The translations under genes were made by a program, and so were the position numbers. From Chrysomallon squamiferum (lineage: Eukaryota; Mollusca; Gastropoda; Neomphalida; Peltospiridae), in the NCBI GenBank assembly GCA_012295275.1, contig CM022670.1, forward strand, positions 20,258,698-20,289,197: a DNA stretch of 30,500 bases, read 5' to 3'. Numbering within the stretch: the stretch's first letter is position 1; each line of letters opens with the position of its first letter. The notes below the pieces were generated by a model. It had not been told where the DNA came from. It did no database searches and saw nothing but the letters and a program-made list of their open reading frames with translations. Positions 1 through 10,573 of this stretch are shown piece after piece.

Positions 1-329
1 ATAAAATAGATTTTTATTATTATTACTTTTCATTTTTATTTTTATTTTGCCATAAATATGTCATTATTATGTATGATTTACGTATGATTATTGTATGGTT
101 GTGAATGGAGTTCTATTCACATATCAAATTTATTAAATTAAACAAAATTATACTGCTTTTTATATTCTATAACAAGATGTCAGATATTTGAATGGATATA
201 TTTTTAAATAGCCTGTTTTCTATTTGGTTTCTGTAAAGAATTTTTTGAAATAATTAATTTTAAAACAAATTAATTGTTGAATGTTGTTTACTTTTCTGTA
301 ACAGTTGCATTATAAATTTAAAATTGTAT

Positions 330-368
<39 letters not shown>

Positions 369-716
369 AACATATATATATATATAAAGTGAAATTTACA
401 TACATACACATATGTGTATACTGTCATTTTACTGATTAAATGGCATGCCAGTCTGAAAATTGCTGAAACATTATGGGAGATATTTTAATAATAAATAATA
501 TTCATTATATGTAACCTTTTCAGATCAAAATGATATTAGGAAAAAATGTTCAGAATTTCATTTTTCAATCCTCAGGTTAAATTTTTTTTATTTAATCTTG
601 AAAAATAGGTTTTTACACATATTTACACATATTTTAAAAGCTAAATGTTTTACAGTTTTATATTAACTGCTACAACTACTACTACTACTATTAATATGTT
701 TCTTTTCTTCTTTCAG
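1..716 (+). other. eya: 3' end of an upstream eya intron
   Basis: AT-rich non-coding DNA ending in a pyrimidine run and the acceptor TTTCAG at 711-716. It holds a (CA)n tract near 331-364 followed by a short (TA)n tract at 370-386, and a short (ACT)n stretch near 673-690 just before the polypyrimidine tract. No exon or other gene was recognised. Confidence 0.8.
331..386. repeat. (CA)n microsatellite followed by (TA)n
   Basis: About 16 uninterrupted CA units, an A run, then about 8 TA units. It is a simple sequence repeat in the upstream intron and is likely length-variable between individuals. Confidence 0.95.
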
Positions 717-955
717 AAATGTTGCCATATCATATCCTCAGATCTTGACTTCAACTACTCCGTCCACTGAAGAAAACAGTGTCATTACAACATCGGAATC
801 ACAGAACAGCATTACAACAACAGCAAGTGCTGATACCTCCACCATGGCTTACGTAGGAGGTCAGAATTCATCATCATTCATTCAGTCAGGTTACCCATAC
901 CAAGGTGGTCAGAGCCATTATGGTATGCTTCCCACTGGATATACTACTGAGCCAT
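717..955 (+). CDS. eya: eya exon A (window exon 1): N-terminal Ser/Thr/Tyr-rich region
   Basis: The exon is 239 bp, preceded by TTTCTTTCAG and followed by the strong donor GTAAGT at 956. Base 717 completes a codon begun in the previous exon, and base 955 opens a Leu codon finished in the next exon (phase 2 in, phase 1 out). It encodes 79 whole residues, beginning NVAISYPQILTST. A Ser/Thr/Glu/Gln-rich stretch follows, then SGYPYQGGQSHYGMLPTGY. This Gly/Tyr/Gln composition fits the Eya transactivation domain, which is poorly conserved between phyla. No catalytic motif is expected here. The frame is fixed by splicing to the downstream exons, not by an ATG: the ATG at 844 is internal (TMAYVGG). 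Identity rests mainly on the exon chain to the WDLDET exon. Confidence 0.85.
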
Positions 956-2149
956 GTAAGTTATGTTTATCCTTTCCCCTTAACCCACCTTAGTATATTT
1001 TATGTAAATATAGGATTATAACTATCTGCATTTCCATAAAGACATTTAATATAAATATGGCTTATCACTGTCTCTATACGTACATTTATCCTACCATTTT
1101 GCACCCTCCTGTAAATATATCTGACATAAAATTGGGGTTTCTTTAAATATGAATATTACCATCTACGTTTATGTGGTATATTTTTTAACTCATGTTTTTC
1201 AATTGCTGTAAATAATTTGTTATAATAAAATATTTCTATTCATAATTCTATAGATTTATTTCATTATTTTCTATTAATATTGACAAAAATATATTTTTCA
1301 TAAATATAATCTATATCTATATATCTATTAATCTTTATACTGGTATATATTTCTCAGTTTAACTTTGTTTTTGATATATGTAAAAAGGATTTTCCCTACC
1401 TAAATAATTGTTAAATTTTTTGTTATACATAAAAATTTGCCATTTATATAGATATATTTCTCCCTCATTTTTCATGCTTTTCTAAATGAATTTGATATAT
1501 TTTATTTTAATTATTTTTTATTTTTTTTATTTTTATTTTATTTTTATTTATTTTACTCAATTTTATTACATTGTATGCCTGCACTATCCCCACTGCCCGC
1601 ATGAAAATTAAAAAACTAGGCCAGGTGTTGAATCCAGTGATACGGTTTTGGTAGTTTGGATTTAAGCTTTTCTGAAAGGATTTGATACCTCTCGTACCAT
1701 ATGTTTTGATTTTGTTTAAGAATAAAATTCATCCTTCTGTATGACCTGTTTGTTGCTCTGCCCCATTTCTGTTCATGCATAATCACCAGTTTTTGATATT
1801 TTTATTTATTTTTTTATAATTATTTTAATTTGTTTTTAAATACAGTTTTAAATGTACCTAGATTTAAATTTTAGAGTAGTCAGGTTTTTAAAATGTGCAA
1901 TTATCTTCAGTGGAATAACATTTTGTTTACAATATGTAATTTGATATTTTACAAAAATATTTCATATACTGAACATTTTAAGAAAATTAGCATAATAGAG
2001 CAATAATCAGATTATTAATCATAATTTACCAAATAAAAAAATTAAAAATTAAAAACATTGAATCATTGCATGCATTAACATCCACTGATTGATGCATAGT
2101 AATAACAAAAATAACAAATTTGTGTTTATATAATAAAATATAATTGTTA

Positions 2150-2450
2150 TTTTTCTTATATTAATGTTGCATTTTATAGCATTTTTTTTAACGCAATCAT
2201 CTTTGATGATTATTATTATATATATAATTATTTTTAATAACCACAATGGTATGCTGCACTTATAGCATTTTTCATTTTCAAAAAAATCATCATTGATAAT
2301 GTGTTTATAACCATGAGTTTGCATTTCTGGCATTTTTCATTTTTAATGTTATTCTATTGTTGATAATATGTTTTTTTCAAATATGTACATAACTTTTTTT
2401 ATAACTATTTTATAACCACAATGTTATGTTGCATTTCTAACATACAGTTA
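2150..2450. repeat. degenerate tandem repeat, unit about 70-105 bp
   Basis: TAACCA followed by AATG or GAGT, then TGCAttTcTaGCATTTTTCATTTT and a TTGATAAT block, recurs with unit starts near 2238, 2308 and 2413. A partial unit begins near 2160. Units differ by substitutions and length, so this is an old, diverged array. It explains the low-complexity reading frame on the minus strand here. Confidence 0.6.
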
Positions 2451-3016
2451 CCTTGTCAGTGACAGACTCTCTGTTTCTCACACTGTTTTGTAGCTAACAT
2501 TTTTATTAACTTGTTAAGATGTTAAAGCTGTTGAAAAACAAGCTCAATTTTCTCTTTTACTCACCCAATTATTGGTGGGCTTGAACCCTTTGAAGAATGT
2601 CTGTCTTTTTTACTCTTTTTTTTTTTTTTTTCTTCATTTTGTCCCAGTTTTCTTAGATTTCTTTATTTTCTTAACTACAAACCCAGATGTTTTGTTTCCA
2701 TTATGGCAAATGTAAATACTCAAAAATGACATAGTAAACATTTCTTGTTCTGTTACCTGCTGAGGGCTTTCCGTAAACATTCTTCAAAAAATATTTCTTT
2801 TTACCCATTCTAATTTTAATGTTTTTTTTAAACAGAAGAGAGAGAGAGAAAAAAGATAATTTCTAAAGTTTCTGCGAAAATGTTGACTTTTTAAGTTTAG
2901 TGGTTGTTTTGGGGAGTTCTTTTTTTTTTTTCCAGTTTTTTGTTGTAAGGTTTTGCCAAAAATTCTGTAGAATTTAGTTTTTTTTTTTTTCAAAGTTTCT
3001 GACAACTTTATATATG

Positions 3017-3064
3017 TTTTTTTTTTTTTTTTAATGTGTTTAAAAAAAAAAAAAAAAAAAAAAA
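3017..3064. repeat. T16 / A23 facing homopolymers
   Basis: Sixteen T (3017-3032), nine bases of spacer, then twenty-three A (3042-3064). It is an inverted homopolymer pair that could form a hairpin, inside a T-rich region with many shorter T runs. Confidence 0.9.
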
Positions 3065-3399
3065 GAAGAATTGCAGAAGATTTCCCCAATAATTTTACCA
3101 TAAACACAAGTCATGTGTTATTGAAAAGTTTGTTGATGTTTTTTTTTTTTTTTGTTTGTTGTTGTTTTAAATACAGCAAAACTTTCCACAGAAGTTTAGA
3201 ATTATGTTTTATAATTGTTGTTTTTTTAAACAAAATTACGTAAAATTCCTATTTTACTCTTTCATATTGTTGTTATTATTATCAGAATTATTTGAGGGCT
3301 TTTTGGGGGAGGTGCTAATTTTTCTATGAGTTTTTTTAATTTTTTTTTCTATTCTCAAAAATTCACACAAAAATAGTATGTCACATACTGATAGTTACT

Positions 3400-3830
3400 T
3401 TACAATTGTCTGCTCCACTGGCCCCATTGAGTAGACTACCAAATTAACAGCAATTTATAATGGATGTCTGCCTTAGCATGTCCTGTACGGAAGGTTTTGT
3501 CCATTCCTTTGGGCCAATTAATACACCCTGGTGTGACTCTACATATCAGAGAAAGATATCAAAGGAAACAGTTTTGTACATGATTTAGTCACACTTTGCC
3601 TACAGCACTTTATCAAGTCCACTATTGTAGTGTTTGCAACTTAAAAGAAGACAGCAGATAAACAAGTATGTTGATTTTGGCTAGCTTCTATTGGGGCTTA
3701 CAAAACTCTAATGACAATGATCTGAAGTACTTATTTATGTCTATGATGAACTGAAAGAGTTGATTATATTGGTGACATTATGCTTCGTCGCAGATACATT
3801 GTTGATATTGTTTGGGACATAACTAAATCT
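3400..3830. other. higher-complexity intronic segment, unknown
   Basis: Non-repetitive sequence of ordinary composition between T-rich blocks in intron 1. A 63-codon open frame crosses its right edge (from 3780) but soon turns into Phe/Ser-rich low-complexity sequence. No domain or splice-bounded exon was recognised. It could be a conserved non-coding element or an eroded transposon. Confidence 0.3.
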
Positions 3831-4409
3831 AGAGGCTACCCCCTTTTATTTTCCTTTTTTCTTCTTTTCTTTTCTTTTTCTTTTCACACTTGTTTCTTTA
3901 AAGTTGGTGGGATAGTGAATTATTGTGTGAAACTCTTTGCTGTTTTGAAAAGAAAGGGTGGAGAAAAATAAAATTTATTTGTGTATTGAGTCATGTAATT
4001 TGGTGGGAGATTATTTATCAAGTTTTATTAGTATTATTTGTATATCTTGTTTTCTTTTTAACCAGTTTATTATTTATTTATTTTTAAATTTATTATTTTC
4101 ATTTAATTTTATTATTATTTTTTTCAATGTTTGTATATATTTTTTAAAAGTATTTTTTAATCTTGTTTGCACCACCCAACTACTGTTTATTTATTTTCTT
4201 GTTTGAATTTTTTGTCACAGCAATTCGTTTTAATATTTTTGTTATTAAAGTTATTTTAAATATGCCAATATATTTTGAAAGTATTTTTTTTCTTTTTTCT
4301 CTTTTTCTTTTTTTTGGTATTATTTAAGAGATTAGTAATAATGCCCTTTATAAACTAAATATTTTATTTTTCTTGTTTATCAGATTTTCTAAAAGTGTCC
4401 TAGCAAACT

Positions 4410-4690
4410 GTTAAAGTTCTGGTTAGTTTTAGCTATAGACTTATGGTCAAGTTAAGGGTTAGGATTACTTTCATTTTTCTGGATATAGATTATTTTACAG
4501 CTTGTTTCAGAGTTAGATTCATTTTTAAAGTCAGATTTAGTATTAAGATTGGTTCAAGGACTCCAGCAGGATGACAATCAGTTTAGGGTTGGTTTCAAAG
4601 TTAGGATTAATATTTATTTTAAATGAAGGGGCCAGTTTCTAGGTGATGGTCAGTTTTAGGGATGGTTTCAAGCAGATTTTAGTAGATTAA
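4410..4690. repeat. degenerate GTTAGG/GGTTTCA-rich tandem repeat
   Basis: Variants of TCAGTTTtAGGGTTGGTTTCA and AGTTAGGATTA recur several times between 4410 and 4690 with variable spacing. The resemblance to TTAGGG is superficial: units are longer than a telomere hexamer and imperfect. Confidence 0.5.
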
Positions 4691-4847
4691 ATCAAATAAT
4701 TCTGCTTTATATTGATTTGATGCTGGGACATCAGAAACTTTTTTTAAATTAAATGTTCCTTTTGTTGTTGGTTTATTTGTTTTGTTTTTTTAAATAAAAT
4801 AAAATAAAATAAAACACTGAGGCTCACTAATTCTGTTTTTTCTTCAG

Positions 4848-4937
4848 TGAAACTCAAACAACAAGCCCCAGTTGTTACCCCTCCCAGCTATATGGCAGGG
4901 AATAACACCTTGTACCAGAACAGTACTGGATATTATG
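4848..4937 (+). CDS. eya: eya exon B (window exon 2), phase-symmetric
   Basis: The exon is 90 bp, acceptor TTTTTTCTTCAG at 4836-4847, donor GTTAGT at 4938. It enters and leaves in phase 1. Its first two bases complete a Leu codon; it then encodes KLKQQAPVVTPPSYMAG, followed by NNTLYQNSTGYY, and the first base of a Gly codon. The Pro/Thr/Tyr/Asn-rich composition suits the transactivation domain. The donor is weaker than its neighbours (GTTAGT rather than GTAAGT). Because length is a multiple of three and phases match, skipping would remove 30 residues without a frameshift. Confidence 0.85.
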
Positions 4938-6060
4938 GTTAGTATTAGAACACACAGTCTAAGCTATTCACATTAAAAAAAAAAAGTCAGTCTGGCTTTT
5001 CTTTGAGATATCATAATGAAGTTTTAAATCATTAATTTAAAATATAAAATTAACCCTTTTTACATCAAAAGCCACAGCTGGGCTTGATCTGATATAGAAA
5101 TTTGTGGTTTGGAAACAGTAAAAAGAAACAAATAAATAAAACTGTAAAAGAAAAAAAAAATCTAAATGTTTCATTAATGCCATTTTCAATTGTAATTTGG
5201 ACATTTGTGATTTTTAAAGTGATTACAACATAAACATTTTTTACAACCATTAGCTTAAAAAACTCAAACAAAACAGCAGCTGTTTTGGATTACTGATAAC
5301 CAGATTATTTCTTTAAATTTATTTATATTCTACAAAAATGTTTTAAAAAGTTGTTGTAAGAGGGTTATTTATTTATAACTTGAAAATAATTTAAAATTCC
5401 ATTTTAAATAAAATATTACTATATTTTGACTTTATTTATCTTTTACAAATATATCCTTATGGAAAACTGTAAGGGATAATTAAAAATTAAACTGAGATTT
5501 AATATGGATATCAAATTCAAAGTATTTGATGGTTTGTTTATTTATATTTTAATAAATATTTTATTTTGGAAAGTTTTCTGCATTTTAAATATTAAGTGAG
5601 ATCAGTTATGTGAAACTGAACAGATAATAATTTAAAATTTATAATAATTTTATGTTGTTGCATATCATTGTTATTATATATTTTTGTGTTGAATATGCAT
5701 CATATTTACAATTTGATATCATTGTATTTGCAACGTTAATCTTTTTAAAAAAAATGTGTTCTTGTGTTGTGTTTTAAAGGTTCTCTGGAAAACTTCAGAT
5801 ATACTAAAAAAAAAAAAAAAAAAAATTTTATTTCATCTATTTCCTAGAAGCAATATTAATTTATCATTAATTTTATTTTATTTTATATTTGTAAGTGACA
5901 TATTCATTATATTAAACGTTTAAATAAAATGTTAAAATTTATGTTGTCCTCATATAAAATTAAAAATGTAAAATTTATATAATGAATTCTAGAGAATCTT
6001 TAATGAGGTGAATGGAAGATGCATGTCAGTTTGTTCAAGATATAATCACACATATTCATT

Positions 6061-6165
6061 GAAAACCTTATATAATGGACACTCTGTATAATAGTCCAAC
6101 TACAAACTAATATAAAAGCAAAAAAAGTCATTAAACTTTAAGTGTCCATTATAAATGGTTTTAAA
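6061..6165. mobile_element. possible MITE remnant with 13-bp inverted repeats
   Basis: A perfect 13-bp inverted repeat, TATAATGGACACT at 6071-6083 and AGTGTCCATTATA at 6141-6153, encloses 57 bp. The related ATAATAGTCC follows the left arm. Terminal repeats built on TATAATGGAC-like words occur in pogo/Tc1-type non-autonomous elements, which suggests but does not prove a short degraded DNA transposon. No transposase is present and no clean target-site duplication was seen. Confidence 0.4.
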
Positions 6166-6200
6166 TAAAATAGCATGAGTCACTAAAGTTATTATAATAA

Positions 6201-6226
6201 TTTTTTTTTTTTTTTTTTTTTTTTTT
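6201..6226. repeat. T26 homopolymer
   Basis: An uninterrupted run of 26 T in intron 2, upstream of the exon C acceptor. It may be a reverse-oriented poly-A relic or a simple expansion. Confidence 0.9.
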
Positions 6227-6296
6227 ACAACTGTTCATATATATTTCAGTGGTTTAATTTAATTGTGTCATGTTTTGTGATGTTTCTTAATTACAG

Positions 6297-6352
6297 GTAC
6301 AAATCAAAACACTCCTTACTGCTCTTCAAATACTGCCGGGTACTCAAATCAG
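6297..6352 (+). CDS. eya: eya exon C (window exon 3), 56 bp
   Basis: Acceptor AATTACAG at 6289-6296, donor GTAGGT at 6353. The first two bases complete Gly; the exon then reads TNQNTPYCSSNTAGYSNQ and ends in phase 0 after CAG. It is a small Asn/Ser/Tyr-rich segment of the N-terminal region. It enters in phase 1 and leaves in phase 0, so skipping it alone would shift the frame, while skipping it with exon D (56+163=219 bp) keeps the frame. The other two frames at this place do not join exon D without a stop or give less Eya-like sequence. Confidence 0.83.
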
Positions 6353-6724
6353 GTAGGTTGATGATGTTCAGTTATTGAAACAATTTAGTCCTCTTCAAAA
6401 TAGGTTCAGAGTTAAAATATTAAAGTCAGTCTAGTTGTTTTAATTGTGTATCATTTATTTTTACTTTTGAAGATACTAAGATCTATATAAATACAATATT
6501 ATTGTGTGAAACAACTAGTACTAAAAACATTTTAAAAACAGCATATTATTTTACAAATTAAATATAGATCAAACTGAATAGATAAAGATGTATTAAGTAT
6601 TCCGTGTGTTGTCAGAAGCAGGGAATTTAAATGCTTTTTTTTATTATTATTAAATGTGAAAAGGGGAAAAACTTTGGTCTTATGGTTGGATAGGAAGCAA
6701 ACCTCAAAAAATATAATAAAAATG

Positions 6725-6756
<32 letters not shown>

Positions 6757-6760
6757 TATT
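6725..6760. repeat. (AAT)n microsatellite
   Basis: About 12 near-perfect ATA/AAT triplets in intron 3. Confidence 0.95.
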
Positions 6761-6939
6761 GTTATTTTAATATTATTTCAACACTGATGTATTCACAAAC
6801 ACATTAAAAAAACAATTCTTATTTTAGTTTTAATTCCACCTGTTACATATTAAATGTATTAAAGTCAAAAAATAAATAAATAAACTGAAAACAAATTTAA
6901 AAAAAAATAAATACAAACACAAAAAAAAATGTCACATTA

Positions 6940-7340
6940 ATCAAATCTCCAGCCAAGAAAAAACTGTTTGCGACTCCAAACAGCTCTCAACAGAGAATTT
7001 GAGCATAAACTGCTGATATGGACAATGGGAACCTTTTATCTAACTTGGCCTCTTTTTCCTTTAAATTTGCTACACCTGGGTCTAAATTGTGACAGATCCT
7101 TTAGAAGAATATGAAACAGTTTTAAAATGTGAACAATTTACATCTTATGGCCCAGCAGTAACTTACGTGTGTTATTGTTGAATGTGTCTGTGTCTCGCCA
7201 GTATGTGTGACTATAAATCTGCTGCCATTGATACACAAGCCAGGATGGCTTCTTTCGTTAAGGATCAGATTTCCCAAAACCATCACGATTTTCGATCATC
7301 CTCAGATCTACCTTTGTTTATGTGAATACAGCTTCAAACA
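6940..7340. other. higher-complexity intronic island, candidate cis-regulatory element
   Basis: About 400 bp of non-repetitive, higher-GC sequence between poly-A/AAT-rich DNA and (TACA)n-rich DNA. No long open frame is present. As an island in an intron of a developmental transcription cofactor it could be an enhancer; this is inference only. Confidence 0.3.
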
Positions 7341-7486
7341 AATCAATGCATTGGCTGGTATTTTTGTCATAATATGATCAATATACTGTTGTTTTTCTTG
7401 TGTGTTTGCATACAGAATATAGACAAACATTTATTTATTTAAAAAAAAATTTTTTTTACATGCTTGTATGCATGCATATGTACATA

Positions 7487-7528
7487 CATGCATGTTAGTA
7501 TGTATGTATATACATACTAACATACATG
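7487..7528. repeat. 18-bp-arm inverted repeat (hairpin)
   Basis: CATGCATGTTAGTATGTA (7487-7504) pairs with TACATACTAACATACATG (7511-7528) with one mismatch and a 6-base loop TGTATA. The arms sit inside a run of TACA/TGTA repeats, so the hairpin may simply arise from an alternating simple sequence. Confidence 0.8.
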
Positions 7529-7786
7529 CCAACTGATATGCATACATACATAATATGTAAACAGAAAAACAAACCTACATACATTCTCTTGACTCAGTTT
7601 GAAAATTTTGGGAAATAACATGTTAGTGTGGAAAACAGTATTTTTAAATTGTATATTATTATTCAATGTATATAAAAAAAAAATGACACTTTAATAATAT
7701 AATTTCATAATATTCATAAAGATATGTGTTTAATAATTCAGTATATTTAGTCTCATTTTCTCAAAGATGTTTGTTCTTTCTTGCAG

Positions 7787-7949
7787 GCTTTAGAAAGTTA
7801 CTACCCAGGTTATGGAACTGCCGCAGCTGCAGCTGGGTACTATCCCAGTTTTCCATACATCCCTACAACATCGTCTGTCTCCTCAGCCGCTGCAGTGCCT
7901 TCTACACAAACATATCAGCTGGTAGACGTCCCCACAACTACTGCAGCAG
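7787..7949 (+). CDS. eya: eya exon D (window exon 4): Tyr/Ala/Pro/Ser/Thr-rich
   Basis: The exon is 163 bp, preceded by CTTTCTTGCAG and followed by GTTTGT at 7950 (a weak donor). Phase 0 in, phase 1 out. It encodes 54 residues beginning ALESYYPGYG, then a run of five Ala, GYYPSFPYIPTTSS, an Ala/Pro/Ser/Thr stretch and YQLVDVPTTTAA. The repeated aromatic YYPGYG/GYYPSF words match the Tyr-rich, P/S/T-rich transactivation core of Eya proteins. The larger open frame over this exon in another register is a shadow. The last codon (Ala) is split with exon E. Confidence 0.87.
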
Positions 7950-9199
7950 GTTTGTGTTAGTCTATTAACACTTGTGTGAGCTAATGTTGTTTAGCTGTTC
8001 ATGAATGATGTTGAATAGTGATTATTGTATTGTGTTTTATGTTTCTGACAGCGTGCACAGTGCGATAAATGCGATTTTAACATGGATGTATACATAGGAG
8101 GAAATGTGTAGTGAATATTTCGTTCAATATCACTTTGCAAGTTTGAGCGATCACAGCTCAGTTCTGAAATGTTTTGCATAATTTTGCTATCCATAATTTT
8201 TATATGGGCTAAATTTTAACAATAACTGCCAATAAAACATTTTAAAATCTCTGAAGTGGGTATGTTTTTGTGTCAAGTTACATGAATGTTAATGAGTAAT
8301 GTGGATTTGGATGTGTAAAAGAACTGTGTATGTTTGTGTGTATGTATGTTGTATGTTTCTGGTGTTCCTCTATTGTATATGTTTGTATGTGAGCATCCAT
8401 GTGTTTGTGTTGTGTGTGAGTTTAGTATTTCATTTTTTAATATTTAATAATTTTACACTGGCCTTCCATGTTTACTTTCATATAAATAAAACATTTCTTT
8501 TTTTTTAACATTATTTGAACTGAAAAATGCTCATTAATTTAATTTGCCTTAAGCAACATTTTTAAACATGTCAGGCTGGATTTAATGTTTTATACACAGA
8601 AAGATTTAGAACTGAAATTTCAGTTACTAAGTGAAGCAAACAAAATATGGTTACATTTTTGTTATAATAAATAATTTTGGGGGTGTTGTTTCACTTTTTA
8701 AAACTGAGTCATTTTTACTTTGTGAAGAAAGCTAGAAAGATATATGATGTGCAACATTTGTTTTTATTTTTTTAAGGTCAAGAACCTTTTTCTTTCTTGC
8801 TAAAGTAAATCTTTGGTAATAGATAGACTAGTCAGGGATTTTTTTATTAACATACAATCATATATTGACTTGGTCCATAATACAAGTATGCTCAGAAATA
8901 AATATAAGTGCTGCCATACAAATATATGTACATACATTCAAGTTCTGAAATAATTAGATAATGAAATCCTGATAGGAATGCCGGAATGCTTTAAATATTA
9001 TTCAAATGACAGACACACTAAAAAAGATATACTAGGGAAAAACTAAAATAGATGACTTAGTTGTTAAACATTTGTATTGAAAAAGAAATGTATGAAAGAA
9101 TAATTAATAACTGAACACAAAATTCTTTTCCAAGTGTCTAACATTTGACCTAAGTTCACCCAGTTATTTCTTTCTATTTTTCTTTTTTTTTTTTTTAAA

Positions 9200-9760
9200 T
9201 TTACTTTGAAACATTCATCTCCCAGCAGTCTTTAACAGGCATTTATAAATATCAATTATTTTAACAATAACATGTCTTTGTGGGCCTGGCTCAGGGAAAC
9301 ACATTCATTCTCACTAAATAAATCCTGGTATATTTTCCTAGAATGGATGTCCATTTAAAAAAAAAACATGTCCCCTTGATGACTGAAGGAGCCAGAGATT
9401 AAAACTGTCAGGAGACACAATCAGGCCAGTGACACTGAGAAATCATTTCAGCACCCATTGTTGTCGCCAAGTGGGAAAGAACCACTTTTGACTCTGTTTC
9501 CATAAATCTTATCCTACACTGACATGATGGCGATGTTGTAAGGACATCGACAATGTGAACGATGCACTTGTCCTGATTTATTCCTGGCCAGTCTGTAATT
9601 TGTCTTGCTGCATATTGTCTCTTTCAAAATGGTACTTTTATTTTTAGCCCATTTCTTTTCATTGTTTCCTCTGTTAAGCTGGTCACTTAATGGATTGAAA
9701 AGTGTCACGGTTCATTGCACCCTGTGAACTGTTGCTGATTCAGTTTCCGTCAGTTTTTCA
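9200..9760. other. higher-complexity island in intron 4, candidate cis-regulatory element
   Basis: About 560 bp with balanced composition in an AT-rich intron. It contains the inverted pair AAGTGG (9469-9474) and CCACTT (9482-9487), seven bases apart; AAGTGG resembles NK2-class homeodomain sites. Open frames on both strands are short and stop-limited, with no domain. The regulatory role is inferred from composition and context. Confidence 0.35.
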
Positions 9761-10359
9761 GTCAGAGATGAGATTTTTAGTTTTTTTGTTTTTTTTCTTT
9801 TTTTACACATTTAGAGAATCAGAAACATTTTTATTATTTGTTTTGTTGCCAGAATTAATCATTGCTGGAAATTTTCCAGTCACAGCACTGTAAACATGTG
9901 ACAGTTGTATTGCATAGAGAAAATGGTGTGACACTGCCAACAAAAGAGATTCTTTTTGAAAAGCCAAGGTCTATTAACTGTGCAATGTTTTTTTAATCAA
10001 CACCACAAAACCTCTATTGACTGGATGAAATCTGATAGTTTTCATATTGTTATTCTTGTGTTACATACAATATTTATCTAGACTGGAACACTTTTGTAAT
10101 TTAGTTTATTACAATTTTTATTTTATACTTTGACAAAGTAAATTCACCATCTATGTATTAGTTAATGGTGTTGTTGTTGCAATAAAATTGAATGATTTAT
10201 TTTGATATTTATTTATTTGATAAATTATTATACTAACTCTGATCTCATATACTTCTTAATATCATAGTTCACAGAAAATATGCCAAACTTTAAGTAAAAT
10301 CCAAACCAATGTACTATTATATGTTTCATTTTTCCTATGCAAATTGTGGGAAGCAAGTG

Positions 10360-10450
10360 TGTGTATGTGTGAATTCATGTTTGTGTTGGCATGTATATGT
10401 ATGTTTGTGTGTGCATGTGCGTGTGTGTGTGTGTGTGAATGTGTATGACT
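10360..10450. repeat. TG-rich imperfect microsatellite
   Basis: GTGTGTATGTGTG-like alternating sequence with an uninterrupted (GT)n core near 10421-10436, about 125 bases before the exon E acceptor. Confidence 0.85.
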
Positions 10451-10573
10451 GTCTAGAGTATCATTTTGTGTTTGTTTTTAGTTAATTTTAATTTTAATTT
10501 TAATTTTATTCATTTTTATCATTATTATTTGAAGTTGATGTAAGATTGTCATTGCTGTTTGTTATTTTTTCAG

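Larger units (their letters stand above)
956..4847 (+). other. eya: eya intron 1 (3892 bp)
   Basis: GT at 956 and AG at 4846-4847. The intron is mostly AT-rich and T-rich. Slightly more complex sequence lies at 1560-1800 and 3400-3830. Degenerate tandem repeats sit at about 2150-2450 and 4410-4690. A T16 run faces an A23 run at 3017-3064. The stretch 3838-4330 is T-rich with no gene. Short open frames in this intron show no domain, no splice context and low-complexity composition. Confidence 0.85.
4938..6296 (+). other. eya: eya intron 2 (1359 bp)
   Basis: GT at 4938, AG at 6295-6296. Strongly AT-rich. It contains an A20 run (5806-5825), a T26 run (6201-6226) about 70 bases before the acceptor, and a possible MITE remnant at 6061-6165. 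No coding potential was seen. Confidence 0.85.
6353..7786 (+). other. eya: eya intron 3 (1434 bp)
   Basis: GT at 6353, AG at 7785-7786 after a TTCTTTCTTGCAG tract. It contains an (AAT)n microsatellite at 6725-6760, a more complex segment at 6940-7340, and an 18-bp-arm inverted repeat at 7487-7528 in a (TACA)-rich stretch. No gene was recognised. Confidence 0.85.
7950..10573 (+). other. eya: eya intron 4 (2624 bp)
   Basis: GT at 7950, AG at 10572-10573 after TTATTTTTTCAG. It contains TG/TATG-rich stretches (8299-8425, 10360-10450), a short (AATTTT)n run near 10484-10508, and a more complex island at 9200-9760. Remaining sequence is AT-rich with nothing recognisable. Confidence 0.85.

Noticed and set aside
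745-993. Free-standing 82-codon gene
   Set aside because: The frame lies over exon A and runs past its donor into the intron; it starts with TTG and is part of the spliced eya reading frame.
3780-4206. Two short Phe/Ile-rich frames in intron 1
   Set aside because: Hydrophobic composition follows from T-rich DNA; no signal peptide design, domain or splice context.
4440-4680. Interstitial telomere repeat (TTAGGG)
   Set aside because: Only isolated GGGTTAGG/GTTAGGATT words occur; there is no run of hexamers, and longer repeat units explain them.
7726-7968. Plus-strand frame overlapping exon D
   Set aside because: It is a different register from the one that splices to exons C and E; the correct frame gives the Tyr-rich Eya-like peptide.
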